64,000 nucleotides of DNA from Lysobacterales bacterium (GCA_020442465.1 JAGRJY010000133.1:103655-167654), one strand, 5' to 3'; shown: positions 33,876-43,682, numbered from the stretch's first letter. Numbers and translations are program-made. The notes: a model not told the origin generated them from the letters alone.

Positions 33876-35129
33876 ATGGACAGGCATGTGCAGCACCACG
33901 CAGAGCTGGATGCGCAGCTCTGCGACGCGGTCAAACCGATCAAGCTGATGACCGACGTGAGCTGGCCGGCGCGCGTGCGCGACCAGTTCCTCGATCGTTG
34001 GCACGCCAAACAGCCCGAGCTGCCCGAGGTCAGCTATCCGAAGCGCGACCATGGCGAGGTGCACGCGGCACTGCGGCGCATTCACGACGCAGCCGACCCG
34101 CAGCATCCGCTCGGCGAATACATCCGCCGCACCGCGGTGAGCTATCAGGTTGCCGCCGACCTGCTGCAGTCGCTCGGCCAGCGCGACGTGTTCTGGCACT
34201 CGATGCGCCTGTTCGGCAAACCCGGCGACCGCCTGCCCGGCAGCGATCTGTCCAACATCGACGCCGCACGCCATTTCGTCGGACTCGCGTCGGACGTCGA
34301 TACGGGCAGCGTGATCACCGAAGCCGAGTACGTTCTTTCGGCGGCCACCATGCAGCACGAGCTGCAGGACGCGCTCGACCGCTTCTTCATCCACCACACG
34401 GTGCGGGTGGAGATCGACCCCGAACTGACACCCAAGGCGGCGGCCGGGGCGACCCGCATCCGTCTGCGTGATCGCACCGGCTTCACCGAGTACGACCGCC
34501 AACAGCTGCTCGAGCACGAAGCCTTCGTGCACTCGCTGACCGCCTTGAACGGGCGCGAGCAGCCGGTGCTGAAGAGCCTCGGGCGCGCTCCGCCACGCAT
34601 CACCGCCACCCAGGAAGGCCTGGCCACTTTTGCCGAGCTGATCACCGGCGCGATCGATCTGCAGCGACTGAAGCGGATATCCCTGCGCATCATCGCCATC
34701 GACGAGGCGTTGAACGGTGCCGATTTCATCGACGTGTTCCGCCTGTTTCTCGACGCGGGGCAGAACGAAGTGGAGAGCTTCACTTCGGCCATGCGTGTCT
34801 TTCGCGGCTGTCCGGTCGACGGCGGCACCGCCTTCACCAAGGATGCGGTGTACCTGCACGGCCTGCTCAGCGTGCACACCTTCTTCCGCTGGGCGCTCAA
34901 GCACCGCAAGCTCAATCTCACCCACCTGCTGTTCGCCGGCAAGATGGCCTTGCACGACGTGTTCACCCTCGAGCCGATGTTCGAGGAGGGCGTGATCGTC
35001 GAGCCGCTCTACCTGCCGCAATGGCTGCGGCGCACCAACGGCCTGGCCGGCATGCTCGCGTTCTCGCTGTTCGCCAACAAGATCAAGGTGGACCGCGTCG
35101 AGGCCGAGGATCTGGTGCTGGGGTTGTAG
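33876..35129 (+). CDS. DUF1704 / QEGLA-motif putative metallopeptidase
   Basis: The 417-residue protein carries HEAFVH (HExxxH, nt about 34515-34532) and the QEGLATFAELITG motif that names the family (flavohemoglobin expression-modulating QEGLA protein). The same domain occurs in the animal tubulin tyrosine carboxypeptidase MATCAP, where HExxxH with a distal Glu binds zinc. A carboxypeptidase activity here is therefore a family-based inference and the bacterial substrate is unknown. GGGAG before the ATG at 33876 fixes the start. It is a cytosolic single gene. Confidence 0.85.
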   Translation: MDRHVQHHAELDAQLCDAVKPIKLMTDVSWPARVRDQFLDRWHAKQPELPEVSYPKRDHGEVHAALRRIHDAADPQHPLGEYIRRTAVSYQVAADLLQSLGQRDVFWHSMRLFGKPGDRLPGSDLSNIDAARHFVGLASDVDTGSVITEAEYVLSAATMQHELQDALDRFFIHHTVRVEIDPELTPKAAAGATRIRLRDRTGFTEYDRQQLLEHEAFVHSLTALNGREQPVLKSLGRAPPRITATQEGLATFAELITGAIDLQRLKRISLRIIAIDEALNGADFIDVFRLFLDAGQNEVESFTSAMRVFRGCPVDGGTAFTKDAVYLHGLLSVHTFFRWALKHRKLNLTHLLFAGKMALHDVFTLEPMFEEGVIVEPLYLPQWLRRTNGLAGMLAFSLFANKIKVDRVEAEDLVLGL

Positions 35130-35202
35130 ACGACGCCACCGGGCAGGCGGTTCGGCGCGGCGTTCCGACACGACTGGGAGATGCCGCGCCCGAGCATGGC
35201 GC

Positions 35203-36366
35203 TCAGGCGGCGAAGCGCACGCGATCCCGCCCGGACTGCTTGGCCTCGTACAGGGCTTCGTCGGCGCGCTCCTGCAGCGCTTCGAAGCGCTGCGCCTCGG
35301 GCGTGCCGTGGGCGATGCCGACGCTGATGGTGACCCGGCGGGATCCCAGCTCGGCGATTTGCGCGCAGCCCTCGCTGAAGCGCTTGCGGATGCGCTCGGC
35401 GATGAGCTGGGCGCCACCCGATTCGGCGTCGCCGAGCAGCACGCAGAACTCTTCACCGCCCCAGCGCGCGGCGATGTCGCCGCCGCGCAGGGTTTCGCGC
35501 AGCACCCGGCCCACCACGGCGAGCACCTGGTCGCCGGTGGCGTGGCCGAACGAATCGTTGACCTGTTTGAAGTGGTCGATGTCGAGCATCAGCACGTTGA
35601 TGTCGCGATGGTGTCGATCTTCGCGCGCCCACAGCGGCGCCATGGCCAGATAGAAGCCGCGGCGGTTCAGCAGCCCGGTGAGCAGGTCCTCGTGCGCCGC
35701 CTGCTGCAGGCGTGCCACCACCCGGCTGGTGCCGAGCAGCATCAGCAGCGGGGCCGAAATCAGGATGCTGATCAGCGAACCGATCCAGGTGCTCATCGCT
35801 GCACCGCCGGACTGGCTGCCGACCACCGGGATCACCCCGCGCAGCCCGTTGATGATGTGCAGCACGATGACCGAGCACTCGAGCAGCAGGGTCAGCGCGG
35901 CAGCGCGCGCGACCATGTGCTCGGCGCTGCCGCGCTCACCGTGGCGCCACAGCACCAAGGCGGTAGTGAAGCGCAGCGCCAGCGCCGACAGCGCGGTGAC
36001 CGCGATGCGGGTCGGTCGGTCGGGCCAGACGAAGGTGAGCGCCAGCGTCGCCGCGACCATCGCCGCGCCGGCCAGCAGCACGGCGCGCCGGTGTCCGGAG
36101 CGTCCGCAGAATTCGAGTACGCCGATCAGCCACAGCGTGTGGGCGATGAGTACCGGCACGTTGAAGGTGACCGCGCGCACGGTTGGCTCGTTCCACGACG
36201 GCACCAGCTGGGTGCCGAAGCTGAGCGCCAGCACCAACAGCGCCCAGGACCAGTAGCGGGCGCCCTGGTCTTCGAGATTGATGCGCGCCGCCCAGCCGAT
36301 GATCAGCGCGCCGATCAGCGCGGCCATCGCCAGCGCGAACATGATGCTGGTGTCCTGCAGCTGCAA
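35203..36366 (-). CDS. Membrane diguanylate cyclase (GGDEF)
   Basis: The 387-residue protein has six or so membrane helices in residues 1-225, a sensor region I do not recognise, followed by a complete GGDEF domain (LTGLLNRRGF, DIDHFKQVNDSFGHATGD, RWGGEEF). RGGD five residues before GGEEF is the product-inhibition I-site. The enzyme should make cyclic di-GMP, a signal that influences pilus-based motility, of which this window encodes a large part. It starts at TTG 36366, supported by GGGGG just upstream; ATG eight codons later is an alternative. Confidence 0.92.
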   Translation of the reverse strand: MQLQDTSIMFALAMAALIGALIIGWAARINLEDQGARYWSWALLVLALSFGTQLVPSWNEPTVRAVTFNVPVLIAHTLWLIGVLEFCGRSGHRRAVLLAGAAMVAATLALTFVWPDRPTRIAVTALSALALRFTTALVLWRHGERGSAEHMVARAAALTLLLECSVIVLHIINGLRGVIPVVGSQSGGAAMSTWIGSLISILISAPLLMLLGTSRVVARLQQAAHEDLLTGLLNRRGFYLAMAPLWAREDRHHRDINVLMLDIDHFKQVNDSFGHATGDQVLAVVGRVLRETLRGGDIAARWGGEEFCVLLGDAESGGAQLIAERIRKRFSEGCAQIAELGSRRVTISVGIAHGTPEAQRFEALQERADEALYEAKQSGRDRVRFAA

Positions 36367-36518
36367 GGTTCCCCCTTCAGGACCTTGACGCTGCCATGTT
36401 AGCGGTATGTCGTGCCGCGATGTGAAGGTGCCCCGACCAGCCGGCCGGAGGCGGCCTCAGGACATCGACGCACCGCGCAGGGGACGCAACCCGCCGGGCT
36501 GGGACCGGTTGTGCGGCC

Positions 36519-37646
36519 TCAGCCGTTGCCCGGGCGCCGGCTCAGGCGGTGCACCGCATCCACCAGCACACCCACGTGCGCCGGGTCGACGTCCGGGCTG
36601 ATGCCGTGACCGAGGTTGAACACGTGGCCATCGCCCGGTCCGAACGCCTCGAGCACCCGGGCGGCCTCGCGTTCGATTGCCGCGGGCGAGGCGTAGAGCA
36701 CTGTCGGATCGAGATTGCCCTGCAATGCGACGCCCGGCCCGCAGCGTCGCCGGGCCTCGTCGAGGTCGATGGTCCAGTCGACGCCGACGGCCTCGGCGCC
36801 GGATGCGGCAAGTTCGGAGAGATAGGGGCGGTTGCCCTTGCCGAACAGCACCAGCGGGGCCTGGTCGTCGCCCTTACCGCGCGGCAGTGCGGCGGCAATC
36901 TGCTGCAGGTAGCGCAGCGAGAACTCGCGATACAGCGTCGGCGACAGCACGCCGCCCCAGGTGTCGAACACCTGCAGCGCCTGCGCGCCGGCCAGTCGCT
37001 GTGCGTCGAGGTAGGCGATGACGGCACGGGTGATGACTTCGAGCAGGCGATGCAGCTGATCCGGTTGCTCGTAGGCCATGGCCTTTATGCGGGCGAAGTT
37101 GTCGCTGCCGCCGCCTTCGATCATGTAACAGGCCAGCGTCCACGGGCTGCCGGAGAAACCGATCAGCGGCACCCGGCCATCCAGCGTGCGGCGGATCAGA
37201 CGCACCGCATCCATGACGTAGCGCAGCTCGCCTTCCATGTCCGGAACGCCGAGGCGATCAATGTCGGCGGCGCTGCGCACCGGCCGCTCGAATTTCGGTC
37301 CCTCGCCCTCGGCAAAATAGAGGCCGAGGCCCATCGCGTCGGGCACGGTGAGGATGTCGGAGAACAGGATGGCCGCGTCCAGCTCGAAGCGATCCAGCGG
37401 CTGCATCGTGACTTCGCAGGCCAGCTCCGGGTTCTTCGCCAGGCCGAGGAAGCTGCCGGCACGCGCGCGGGTGGCGCGGTACTCGGGCAGGTAGCGGCCG
37501 GCCTGGCGCATGATCCAGATCGGCGTGCAGTCGACCGGCTGGCGGCGCAGCGCGCGCAGATAGCGGTCGTTCTTCGCGCCCGCGGTCGGCCGCTGCGTGG
37601 CGTCGTGGCTGTGCTCGGCCGCCGTGCGGGATTCGGTGTTCGTCAA
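36519..37646 (-). CDS. hemE: Uroporphyrinogen decarboxylase
   Basis: HemE converts uroporphyrinogen III to coproporphyrinogen III in heme synthesis. Visible are [16 protein letters not shown] (conserved Arg and Tyr of the active site), [14 protein letters not shown] with its catalytic Asp, [17 protein letters not shown] and the late [13 protein letters not shown]. The frame lacks an ATG near the family start; TTG at 37646 gives about 375 residues with an N-terminal extension of some 20. It shares the heme pathway with hemH at 9838, but the two are not linked. A WGR gene lies upstream in the same direction. Confidence 0.95.
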   Translation of the reverse strand: MTNTESRTAAEHSHDATQRPTAGAKNDRYLRALRRQPVDCTPIWIMRQAGRYLPEYRATRARAGSFLGLAKNPELACEVTMQPLDRFELDAAILFSDILTVPDAMGLGLYFAEGEGPKFERPVRSAADIDRLGVPDMEGELRYVMDAVRLIRRTLDGRVPLIGFSGSPWTLACYMIEGGGSDNFARIKAMAYEQPDQLHRLLEVITRAVIAYLDAQRLAGAQALQVFDTWGGVLSPTLYREFSLRYLQQIAAALPRGKGDDQAPLVLFGKGNRPYLSELAASGAEAVGVDWTIDLDEARRRCGPGVALQGNLDPTVLYASPAAIEREAARVLEAFGPGDGHVFNLGHGISPDVDPAHVGVLVDAVHRLSRRPGNG

Positions 37647-37801
37647 GGCAGGTCTCTCGTCGTGTTCAGGCGCTGGGCCAGGTCGCGCCAAGGCGGGGCG
37701 CCGGGAAGGATCGGCGATTCTGCCTCAGCTGGCCAACTTTCGTGGCGCGCCGTGCGCTGCGTCAGCCCGGTTCGACGCGTCTGCGACTCGTCTGAGGAGC
37801 T

Positions 37802-37840
37802 CTGAACCCCGAGCCTCAAGTCCCGAGTCCCCGGTTCCCC
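37802..37840 (-). repeat. Intergenic degenerate repeat, copy 1
   Basis: On the minus strand the segment reads GGAACCGGGGACTCGGGACT and similar GACTCGGG units, abutting the stop of the WGR gene. It matches the repeat at 52744-52799 at 17 of 20 bases in the shared core. Such direct GGGACTCGGGACTC-like units are seen in some Xanthomonadales intergenic spaces. Confidence 0.55.
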
Positions 37841-38101
37841 TCACACCCGCCGCGGGTCGTCCGCACCCTGCGCGAACATCACCTGGAAGCCGCGCTTGAG
37901 CTGACTGTCGCGGGCCTTGGAGAGCGCCGACACGGCGTCCTGGCGGTCGAGGAAGACCTCTCGCTTGGCCGCAGTGCGCACGCCGGGCTGTCCCCATTCA
38001 CGCAGCAGCACCCAGCCGCCGAGCAGGTCCTGTTCGAGGCTGAGCTGATAGAACCTGGGCGGCTCGCCGGCCACGGGCCGCTGCTGAAGAAAGATGCGCA
38101 T
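37841..38101 (-). CDS. WGR-domain small protein
   Basis: The 86-residue protein is little more than a single WGR domain. It shows FYQLSLEQDLLGGWVLLREWGQPG with the Trp-Gly element, then KREVFLDRQDAVSALSKARDSQLKRGFQ. WGR domains occur in PARPs and in small bacterial proteins, and often bind nucleic acids; no enzymatic domain is present. Start ATG 38101. It lies between aroB and hemE on the minus strand with about 200 bp on each side. Confidence 0.85.
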   Translation of the reverse strand: MRIFLQQRPVAGEPPRFYQLSLEQDLLGGWVLLREWGQPGVRTAAKREVFLDRQDAVSALSKARDSQLKRGFQVMFAQGADDPRRV

Positions 38102-38298
38102 GGCGCATTCTCGCCGATTCGCCAGGCGATGGGCAGGCCGAAGCAGCGCACCCGATGGCTTGGGCGCGGCAGGCACGACGCTTGGGCACGGTGCCCGCGG
38201 CGCAGCGGAGCACCCACGCACTCGCACCAGTTCGCGTCGACCCCGAGCCGGTGCGAGTCGGGCGTGCTTTCGGCCGATGCGTCGGGCAGGTGCGCGCG

Positions 38299-39387
38299 CT
38301 AGGCGTCGAACGCCTTCAAGACGTCGCCATCGCCGACGCCGTCCACGATGCGGGCTGCCCCGATGCCGTTCCAGAGAATCAGCCGCAGCGCGCCGGAGCG
38401 GTTCTTCTTGTCCAGGCGCATGGCGTCGAGCAGGGCGTGGCGATCGAGGTGGCCAGGCGTGTCGGTAGGCAAGCCGAGCCGGCGCAACAGTGAAACGAGG
38501 CGTTCGGTGTCGGCAGCCGGGGCGCGGCCGCTGCGGGCAGACAGGCGCGCCGCGCAGACCATGCCGATCGCCACTGCCTCGCCGTGCAGCACCAGCTCGT
38601 AGCCGCCGAGGGTCTCGATGGCGTGACCGAAGGTGTGACCGAAGTTGAGCAAGGCGCGATCGCCCTGTTCGGTTTCGTCACGGGCCACCACGTCTGCCTT
38701 GTGCCGGCAGCTGCGTTCGATCGCCTCGGCGAGGGCCGCGGCATCCCGGTGCAGCAGGCTTTCGGCATGCGCCTCGAGCCAGGCGAAGAACGCCGCGTCG
38801 AAGATCGCCCCGTACTTCACCACCTCGGCCAGGCCCGCGCGCAGTTCGCGGTCGGGCAGGGTCGAGAGGGTGTCGGTGTCGATGATCACCGCGCTGGGCT
38901 GATGGAACGCGCCGACGAGGTTCTTGCCCTCGGGCAGGTCGACCGCGGTCTTGCCACCCACCGAGGAGTCGACCATGGCCAGCAGCGTGGTCGGGACCTG
39001 CACGAAACGCACCCCGCGCATCCAGCAGGCCGCGGCAAAGCCGCCGAGGTCGCCGACCACGCCGCCGCCCAGGGCGATCAGGGTCACGTCGCGGCTGGCC
39101 CGCATGCCGGCGAACGCGTGCATGACCTCGGCGAAACGATCGAGGGTTTTCTCGCGCTCGCCCGGGGGAATCACCAGCTCAGCACTGCTCCGAGCGGACA
39201 GTCCGGGCCGAACGAACGACAGGTACAGCGGCGCGACGTTGGCGTCCGAAAGCACCAGGGCCTGGCTGCCGCGCACCGCATCGAAGAGCAGCTCGGGATG
39301 GCGGCTGAGCAGCGCTGGCCCGATGTGGATCGGGTAGCTGCGGTCGCCCAGTTCGACGCGCAGCGTACGCACGTCCATCCCGTTCAT
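38299..39387 (-). CDS. aroB: 3-dehydroquinate synthase
   Basis: AroB makes 3-dehydroquinate from DAHP using NAD and Zn/Co in the shikimate route to aromatic amino acids. The 362-residue protein has the NAD-binding [21 protein letters not shown] and [21 protein letters not shown], and the metal-binding AEVVKYG and [13 protein letters not shown]. The start overlaps the aroK stop (ATGA), so the pair is translated together as in most proteobacteria. Confidence 0.97.
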   Translation of the reverse strand: MNGMDVRTLRVELGDRSYPIHIGPALLSRHPELLFDAVRGSQALVLSDANVAPLYLSFVRPGLSARSSAELVIPPGEREKTLDRFAEVMHAFAGMRASRDVTLIALGGGVVGDLGGFAAACWMRGVRFVQVPTTLLAMVDSSVGGKTAVDLPEGKNLVGAFHQPSAVIIDTDTLSTLPDRELRAGLAEVVKYGAIFDAAFFAWLEAHAESLLHRDAAALAEAIERSCRHKADVVARDETEQGDRALLNFGHTFGHAIETLGGYELVLHGEAVAIGMVCAARLSARSGRAPAADTERLVSLLRRLGLPTDTPGHLDRHALLDAMRLDKKNRSGALRLILWNGIGAARIVDGVGDGDVLKAFDA

Positions 39388-39926
39388 GCGGCAGCCTCGC
39401 CGCGTTGCCAGCGCTGATCGAGGATGTCGCCGAGCCGGTCGGCAGCCACCGCCACCTTGCGCTGGTCGGAGTCGAACACCAGATCGCAGACTGCGGCGTA
39501 CAGCGGATCGCGATGATGGGCCAGGTCGCGTAGCTTCTGCCGCCGGTTTCCCTGCTGCAGCAGCGGTCGGCTGCGATCATGGCTGAGGCGCTCGAGCTGG
39601 CGTTCGACCGGCGTGCGCAGCCAGACGACGAAGCCGTGCTGCTGCAGCTGGGACCGGTTGCGCTCGCTGAGCACCGCGCCACCGCCGGTGGCGATGAGCT
39701 GGTCTCCGCCCGCACAGAGTTTCTCGATGGTCTGTTCCTCGCGGCGGCGGAATCCGGCTTCGCCTTCGATCTCGAAGATCGTCGACACGGTGGTGCCGGT
39801 ACAGGATTCGATGGCCTGGTCCGAATCGACGAAGCGCAGCCCGAACCGTCGCGCCAGGCGCTTGCCGATGGTGGTCTTGCCCGAGCCCATGGGCCCGACC
39901 AGGACGAGATTGGACGCAGGATTCAT
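39384..39926 (-). CDS. aroK: Shikimate kinase
   Basis: The 180-residue kinase phosphorylates shikimate at the 3-OH. The Walker A loop is [21 protein letters not shown] and [13 protein letters not shown] carry the shikimate-binding Asp and Arg residues, and GGGAV plus RPLLQ(N) loops follow. The start at 39926 is 46 bp from the divergent exosortase start, leaving a very short bidirectional promoter space. Confidence 0.95.
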   Translation of the reverse strand: MNPASNLVLVGPMGSGKTTIGKRLARRFGLRFVDSDQAIESCTGTTVSTIFEIEGEAGFRRREEQTIEKLCAGGDQLIATGGGAVLSERNRSQLQQHGFVVWLRTPVERQLERLSHDRSRPLLQQGNRRQKLRDLAHHRDPLYAAVCDLVFDSDQRKVAVAADRLGDILDQRWQRGEAAA

Positions 39927-39972
39927 CTCCGGATGCTAGCATTCCCGCCCGGTCGTCCCAGCCGTCTTTCCG

Positions 39973-40473
39973 ATGCTCCGTTTCTTCCTGTTGTTTATCG
40001 GCCTTCTGGTCGCGCTGTTCACCTTCCGCATCAGCAATTTCGCCCGCGAAGCCATCACGCTGCCGTTCACCGGCGTGCTGGCCGACGTCAGCGCCTGGCT
40101 GATCATGCTGTTCGACGATCAAGTCTCTGCCGAGGGCGTGGTCATCCGCAGCCTGGAGAACGGCTTTGCCGTGGCGATCGCGCCCGGCTGCGACGGTATC
40201 GAGGCGGTCATCATCCTGCTCGCGGCAGTGCTGGCGTTTCCGGCGCCGTGGAAGCACAAGCTGGCCGGCATCGGGATCGGCTTCTTCGCCATCCAGGCGT
40301 TGAATCTCGTGCGCATCATCTCGCTGTTCTACATGGGTCAGTGGAGCCAGGTAGCGTTCGACTGGTTCCACCTGTACCTGTGGCAGGCGCTGATCGTGCT
40401 CGATGCACTGGCCGTGTGGCTGATCTGGCTGCGCTACCTGCCAAAGCCGGCGCCTCGCACCGCTCCAGCCTGA
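39973..40473 (+). CDS. xrtH: Exosortase H (single-domain, IPTLxxWG-CTERM type)
   Basis: The 166-residue membrane protein fits exosortase/archaeosortase enzymes, which cut C-terminal sorting tails at the inner membrane. The three catalytic residues are present in order: Cys in APGCDGIEA, Arg in LNLVRIISLFY and His in WFHLYLWQ. Its small size and the LAFPAPWKHKLAGI and MGQWSQVAFDWFHLYLWQALIVLDALAVWLIWLR region match type H. No EPS genes are linked, typical for this type. A candidate substrate is the protein at 11044-11946. An SDR gene follows 16 bp later. Confidence 0.88.
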   Translation: MLRFFLLFIGLLVALFTFRISNFAREAITLPFTGVLADVSAWLIMLFDDQVSAEGVVIRSLENGFAVAIAPGCDGIEAVIILLAAVLAFPAPWKHKLAGIGIGFFAIQALNLVRIISLFYMGQWSQVAFDWFHLYLWQALIVLDALAVWLIWLRYLPKPAPRTAPA

Positions 40474-40489
40474 CTGCTGCAACCCGAAC

Positions 40490-41317
40490 GTGCGCACGGT
40501 CGTCGCCGGCTGGGGTGATCTGGGACGGCGACTGGGTCGGCGGCTGCAGGCGTCGGGCGAACAGGTCACCGGCATCCGACGCCGCGTCGATGCCGACGAC
40601 GTGTCCAACGTCGTCAGCTGCGATCTTTCCACCGTAGCGTCCGGAGCGTTGCGCCACCTCGGCGCCGAGCGACTGGTGATCTGCCTTGCGCCCGACGCGC
40701 GCACCCCGGAGGGCTATCGGGCGGTCTACCGCGACGCGGCGCGGCGCGCGATCGACGCACTCGGCGCCCTGCAGCGCGTGGTGTTCGTATCGAGCACGGC
40801 GGTCTACAGCGAGTCGGTGGATGCGGACGGGTGGATCGACGAGCACAGCCCAGCGCGACCCGTACGCTGGAACGGCGAGGCCCTGCTCGACGCCGAGCAG
40901 GCACTGCGTGCCCACTGCCCGCCTCTGATCGTGGCGCGCGCGGCCGGACTGTACGGCCCCGGGCGCAACTTCCTGCTGCGGCGGGCTGCATCCGGAGAAG
41001 TCGGCGCGCTGCGCTGGACCAATCGGATCCATGTCGACGACGCCGCCGCGGCGCTGGCGCACGTGCTCGATCAGCAAGATCCTGCATCGCTGTACCTGCT
41101 GGCCGATGGCGCACCGGCCAGCGAGCGGCAGGTGCTTGCCGCGCTTCGCCAGGAGATGGGGCGGGGCGCGGTTCCGGCCGCGGACGGCGACGCGGCCATC
41201 GACGGGCGTCGGATCCGTCCGCGGCAACTCCAGGCTGAGGGATTCCGCTTCGCCTATCCGGATTTCCTGACGGGCTATCGTGCGCTGCTGCAGCAGGGCG
41301 CGGCCGTTGGGTTATAG
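40490..41317 (+). CDS. NAD(P)-dependent atypical SDR / epimerase-like protein
   Basis: The 275-residue protein has an N-terminal dinucleotide loop (VVAGWGDLGRRLG), the VVFVSSTAVYSE strand, AAGLYGPGRNFL and VDDAAAALAHVLD. These features are common in the YeeZ-like atypical SDR group. The YxxxK pair of classical enzymes is not obvious, so catalysis is doubtful. It starts with GTG at 40490. It lies downstream of exosortase H and may share its promoter. Confidence 0.8.
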   Translation: MRTVVAGWGDLGRRLGRRLQASGEQVTGIRRRVDADDVSNVVSCDLSTVASGALRHLGAERLVICLAPDARTPEGYRAVYRDAARRAIDALGALQRVVFVSSTAVYSESVDADGWIDEHSPARPVRWNGEALLDAEQALRAHCPPLIVARAAGLYGPGRNFLLRRAASGEVGALRWTNRIHVDDAAAALAHVLDQQDPASLYLLADGAPASERQVLAALRQEMGRGAVPAADGDAAIDGRRIRPRQLQAEGFRFAYPDFLTGYRALLQQGAAVGL

Positions 41318-41345
41318 TCCGCGCAGCCTTTCCGCCTGGAAACCC

Positions 41346-41837
41346 ATGCCGCTTGGTCACCCCGCCCTGAAGATCTGTGTGCTCGGCGACGGCCGCAGCG
41401 GCCGCAGCGCGCTCGCTGCGGCGCTGGCGCCGGCGCGCACCCACCACCGCGGCGTTCGGGTGACGACCTGGATCGATCCGAATACCGGTGCAGAGTGCGA
41501 AGTCTGGGACCAGGACGGCTGTTGCCTGCTCGACAGTCTGGGTCAGTCGTACCTGGCCAGTGCCGACGGTTTCCTGGTGATGGTGGACGCGCGCGACCCG
41601 GAAGGTCTCGCCGCGGTGCCGGTGCTGCTCGATGCGGTGCAGGATCTGCACGGAGCGCGGCCCTCGCGCATCGTGCTCAATTTCCTCGCCGGCGAGACCG
41701 CGGAAACGCTCGATCCGCCGATTCATGGCGTGCCCGTCGTGCGACTCGACGCGCGCTGCGAACGCGAGGTGCGCGCGATGGTCTCCGAGCTGGTGCCGGA
41801 GATGATTGCGTTCCAGCGCGACCACGGCACGGACTGA
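41346..41837 (+). CDS. Ras-like P-loop protein with a degenerate nucleotide site
   Basis: The 163-residue protein has the strand order of small Ras-like GTPases. Its P-loop reads GDGRSGRSAL (Arg where GTPases have Lys), the switch region is ECEVWDQDGCCLLDSLG where DxxG would be, and the G4 position reads LNFLAGET instead of NKxD. It may bind nucleotide weakly or not at all. The ATG at 41346 has GGA 8 bp upstream, with TATAGT at 41313-41318 as a possible -10. It lies before pdxH without an obvious functional link. Confidence 0.55.
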   Translation: MPLGHPALKICVLGDGRSGRSALAAALAPARTHHRGVRVTTWIDPNTGAECEVWDQDGCCLLDSLGQSYLASADGFLVMVDARDPEGLAAVPVLLDAVQDLHGARPSRIVLNFLAGETAETLDPPIHGVPVVRLDARCEREVRAMVSELVPEMIAFQRDHGTD

Positions 41838-42011
41838 GTCCAGCCGCAGCCCCTGCGTCGGCAGCGCCGCACGGGCTGTGTCGTGCAGTGAGGATCTTGC
41901 GAGTGAGGGGTGTCGGGCGCAGCCCGGACCTCGCCGACACGGAACAAAACCGAATACCCATCGCGGGAGCCGCGGCCCGAGCCGCGCCAGCCCGACAGCC
42001 GGAGCCCATCC

Positions 42012-42608
42012 ATGACCGACCTGTTCGCCGAGGCCATGATCACCTTTCGCGATCTGCTCGACGCCGCCCGCGCGTCCGGAGACCCCGAACCGACGGCGAT
42101 GACCCTCGCCACCCGCGGCGAGCAGGATCGTCTCGCCGCCCGCACCGTGCTGCTCAAAGCGCATGACGATCGCGGTTTCGTGTTCTACACCAACACCCGC
42201 AGTCGCAAGGGCGAGGACCTCGCGGCGCACCCCAGCGCAGCGTTGCTGTTCCATTGGAAGCACCTTCGCCACGGCGTGCAGGTGCGCATCGAGGGCGCGG
42301 TGCAGCCGGTCACCGACGACGAAGCTGACCGCTATTTCGCCTCGCGCCCGCGCATGAGCCAGATCGGCGCCTGGGCGTCCGACCAATCGCGCACGCTGGA
42401 TCGGCGCGAAACCTTCGAGGCGAGAATTGCCGAGATCGAACAGCGCTTCGAAGGCCAGGATGTACCGCGCCCGCCGCACTGGTCGGGCTATCGGGTCGTC
42501 CCGCAATCGATCGAGTTCTGGTACGCCGCCGATTTCCGTCTGCATGAGCGCCAGCTCTACGAACGCCAGGAAGACGGCAGCTGGACCCGGCGCATGCTGT
42601 TTCCCTGA
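42012..42608 (+). CDS. pdxH: Pyridoxamine/pyridoxine 5'-phosphate oxidase
   Basis: The 198-residue flavin enzyme oxidises PNP/PMP to pyridoxal 5'-phosphate. FMN-binding [24 protein letters not shown], the [15 protein letters not shown] segment and the C-terminal [20 protein letters not shown] are all present, in the family order. The start at 42012 matches the family length; the upstream frame to 41910 does not. PLP homeostasis is also served by yggS at 49623 in this window, though not linked. Confidence 0.96.
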   Translation: MTDLFAEAMITFRDLLDAARASGDPEPTAMTLATRGEQDRLAARTVLLKAHDDRGFVFYTNTRSRKGEDLAAHPSAALLFHWKHLRHGVQVRIEGAVQPVTDDEADRYFASRPRMSQIGAWASDQSRTLDRRETFEARIAEIEQRFEGQDVPRPPHWSGYRVVPQSIEFWYAADFRLHERQLYERQEDGSWTRRMLFP

Positions 42609-42629
42609 CCCGGACGAGTGCCGATTCGC

Positions 42630-43427
42630 ATGGCGTACGGACCACGCCGCATTGTCTGTCTGACCGAAGAGCCGACCGAGACGCTCTACCTGCTCGGCGA
42701 GCAGGCGCGGATCGTCGGCATCAGCGGCTTCACGGTGCGTCCGCCCGAGGCACGCCGCGACAAGCCCAAGGTCAGCGCCTTCGTCAGCGCGAAGATCGAC
42801 AAGATCCTCGCCTTGCGTCCCGATTTCGCGGTCGGCTTTTCCGACATCCAGGCCGACATCGCGGCCGAGCTGATTCGCGCGGGTGTCGAGGTGTGGGTGG
42901 CCAACCACCGCTCGGTGGATGGCATTCTCGACTACATCCGACGCCTGGCGGCCCTCGTCGGCGCGGGGGAACGCGGTGTGGCGCTGGCCGATCGCCTGCG
43001 CCGGCGCCTGGATGCGCTGGCCGCGCAGTCGCTCGGCCAGCCACGGCCGCGGGTGTACTTCGAGGAGTGGGACGAACCGCTGATCAGCGGCATCCAGTGG
43101 GTCGCCGAGCTGGTTCGCATCGCCGGTGGCAACGACATCTTTCCGGAGCTGGCTGCCGAGCCGTTGGCGAAGCAGCGCATCCTTGCCGACGGCGCACGCG
43201 TCATCGAGCGATCGCCGGATATCGTGATCGGATCCTGGTGCGGCAAGAAGTTCCGCCCGGAGCACGTCGCTGCGCGCCCGGGCTGGGCGGCCGTGCCTGC
43301 CGTGCGCGACGGTGCGCTGCACGAGGTCAAGTCGCCGCTCATCCTGCAGCCCGGTCCCGCCGCACTCACCGATGGCGTCGATCGACTTCGGGAGATCATC
43401 GCCGCCTGGCAGCAACGCAGGGCCTGA
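42630..43427 (+). CDS. Cobalamin-binding-type (BtuF-like) substrate-binding fold protein without a signal peptide
   Basis: The protein (265 residues from 42630) has the helical-backbone substrate-binding fold: RRIVCLTEEPTETLYLLGEQARIVGIS, then KIDKILALRPDFAVGFSDIQADI, and a C-terminal lobe with VYFEEWDEPLISGIQWVAELVRIAGGND. This resembles BtuF and related vitamin B12 or siderophore binders, but the N-terminus has no export signal and no ABC genes adjoin. Start ATG 42630 is preferred; GTG 42618 is possible. Ligand unknown. Confidence 0.75.
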   Translation: MAYGPRRIVCLTEEPTETLYLLGEQARIVGISGFTVRPPEARRDKPKVSAFVSAKIDKILALRPDFAVGFSDIQADIAAELIRAGVEVWVANHRSVDGILDYIRRLAALVGAGERGVALADRLRRRLDALAAQSLGQPRPRVYFEEWDEPLISGIQWVAELVRIAGGNDIFPELAAEPLAKQRILADGARVIERSPDIVIGSWCGKKFRPEHVAARPGWAAVPAVRDGALHEVKSPLILQPGPAALTDGVDRLREIIAAWQQRRA

Positions 43428-43682
43428 GCCTCGGAATGGTCCGACGGGTGCGCTCCCCGATCGCGGACCTTCTCGTGATCCGGATCATGCGCCGCCGCTG
43501 CCCACCCGGCGCGGTGACGGTCATGCCTGCCGCATCACCTCAGCGGCGTGTGCGCGGGACGCGAGCTTGGGTGGAGCGGGCGAACGGTCTGCTGGGACGT
43601 CCCGCCCGGCGGCTGTGCGAACCAGACGCTCCCCGACACGAGCCTGTCGGCGGCGCGCCGTGTAGTGCGCGGCGCGGTCGCG

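Noticed and set aside
40614..43415. 933-residue open frame on the minus strand
   Set aside because: Antisense across the SDR, P-loop, pdxH and BtuF-like genes; no recognisable domain.
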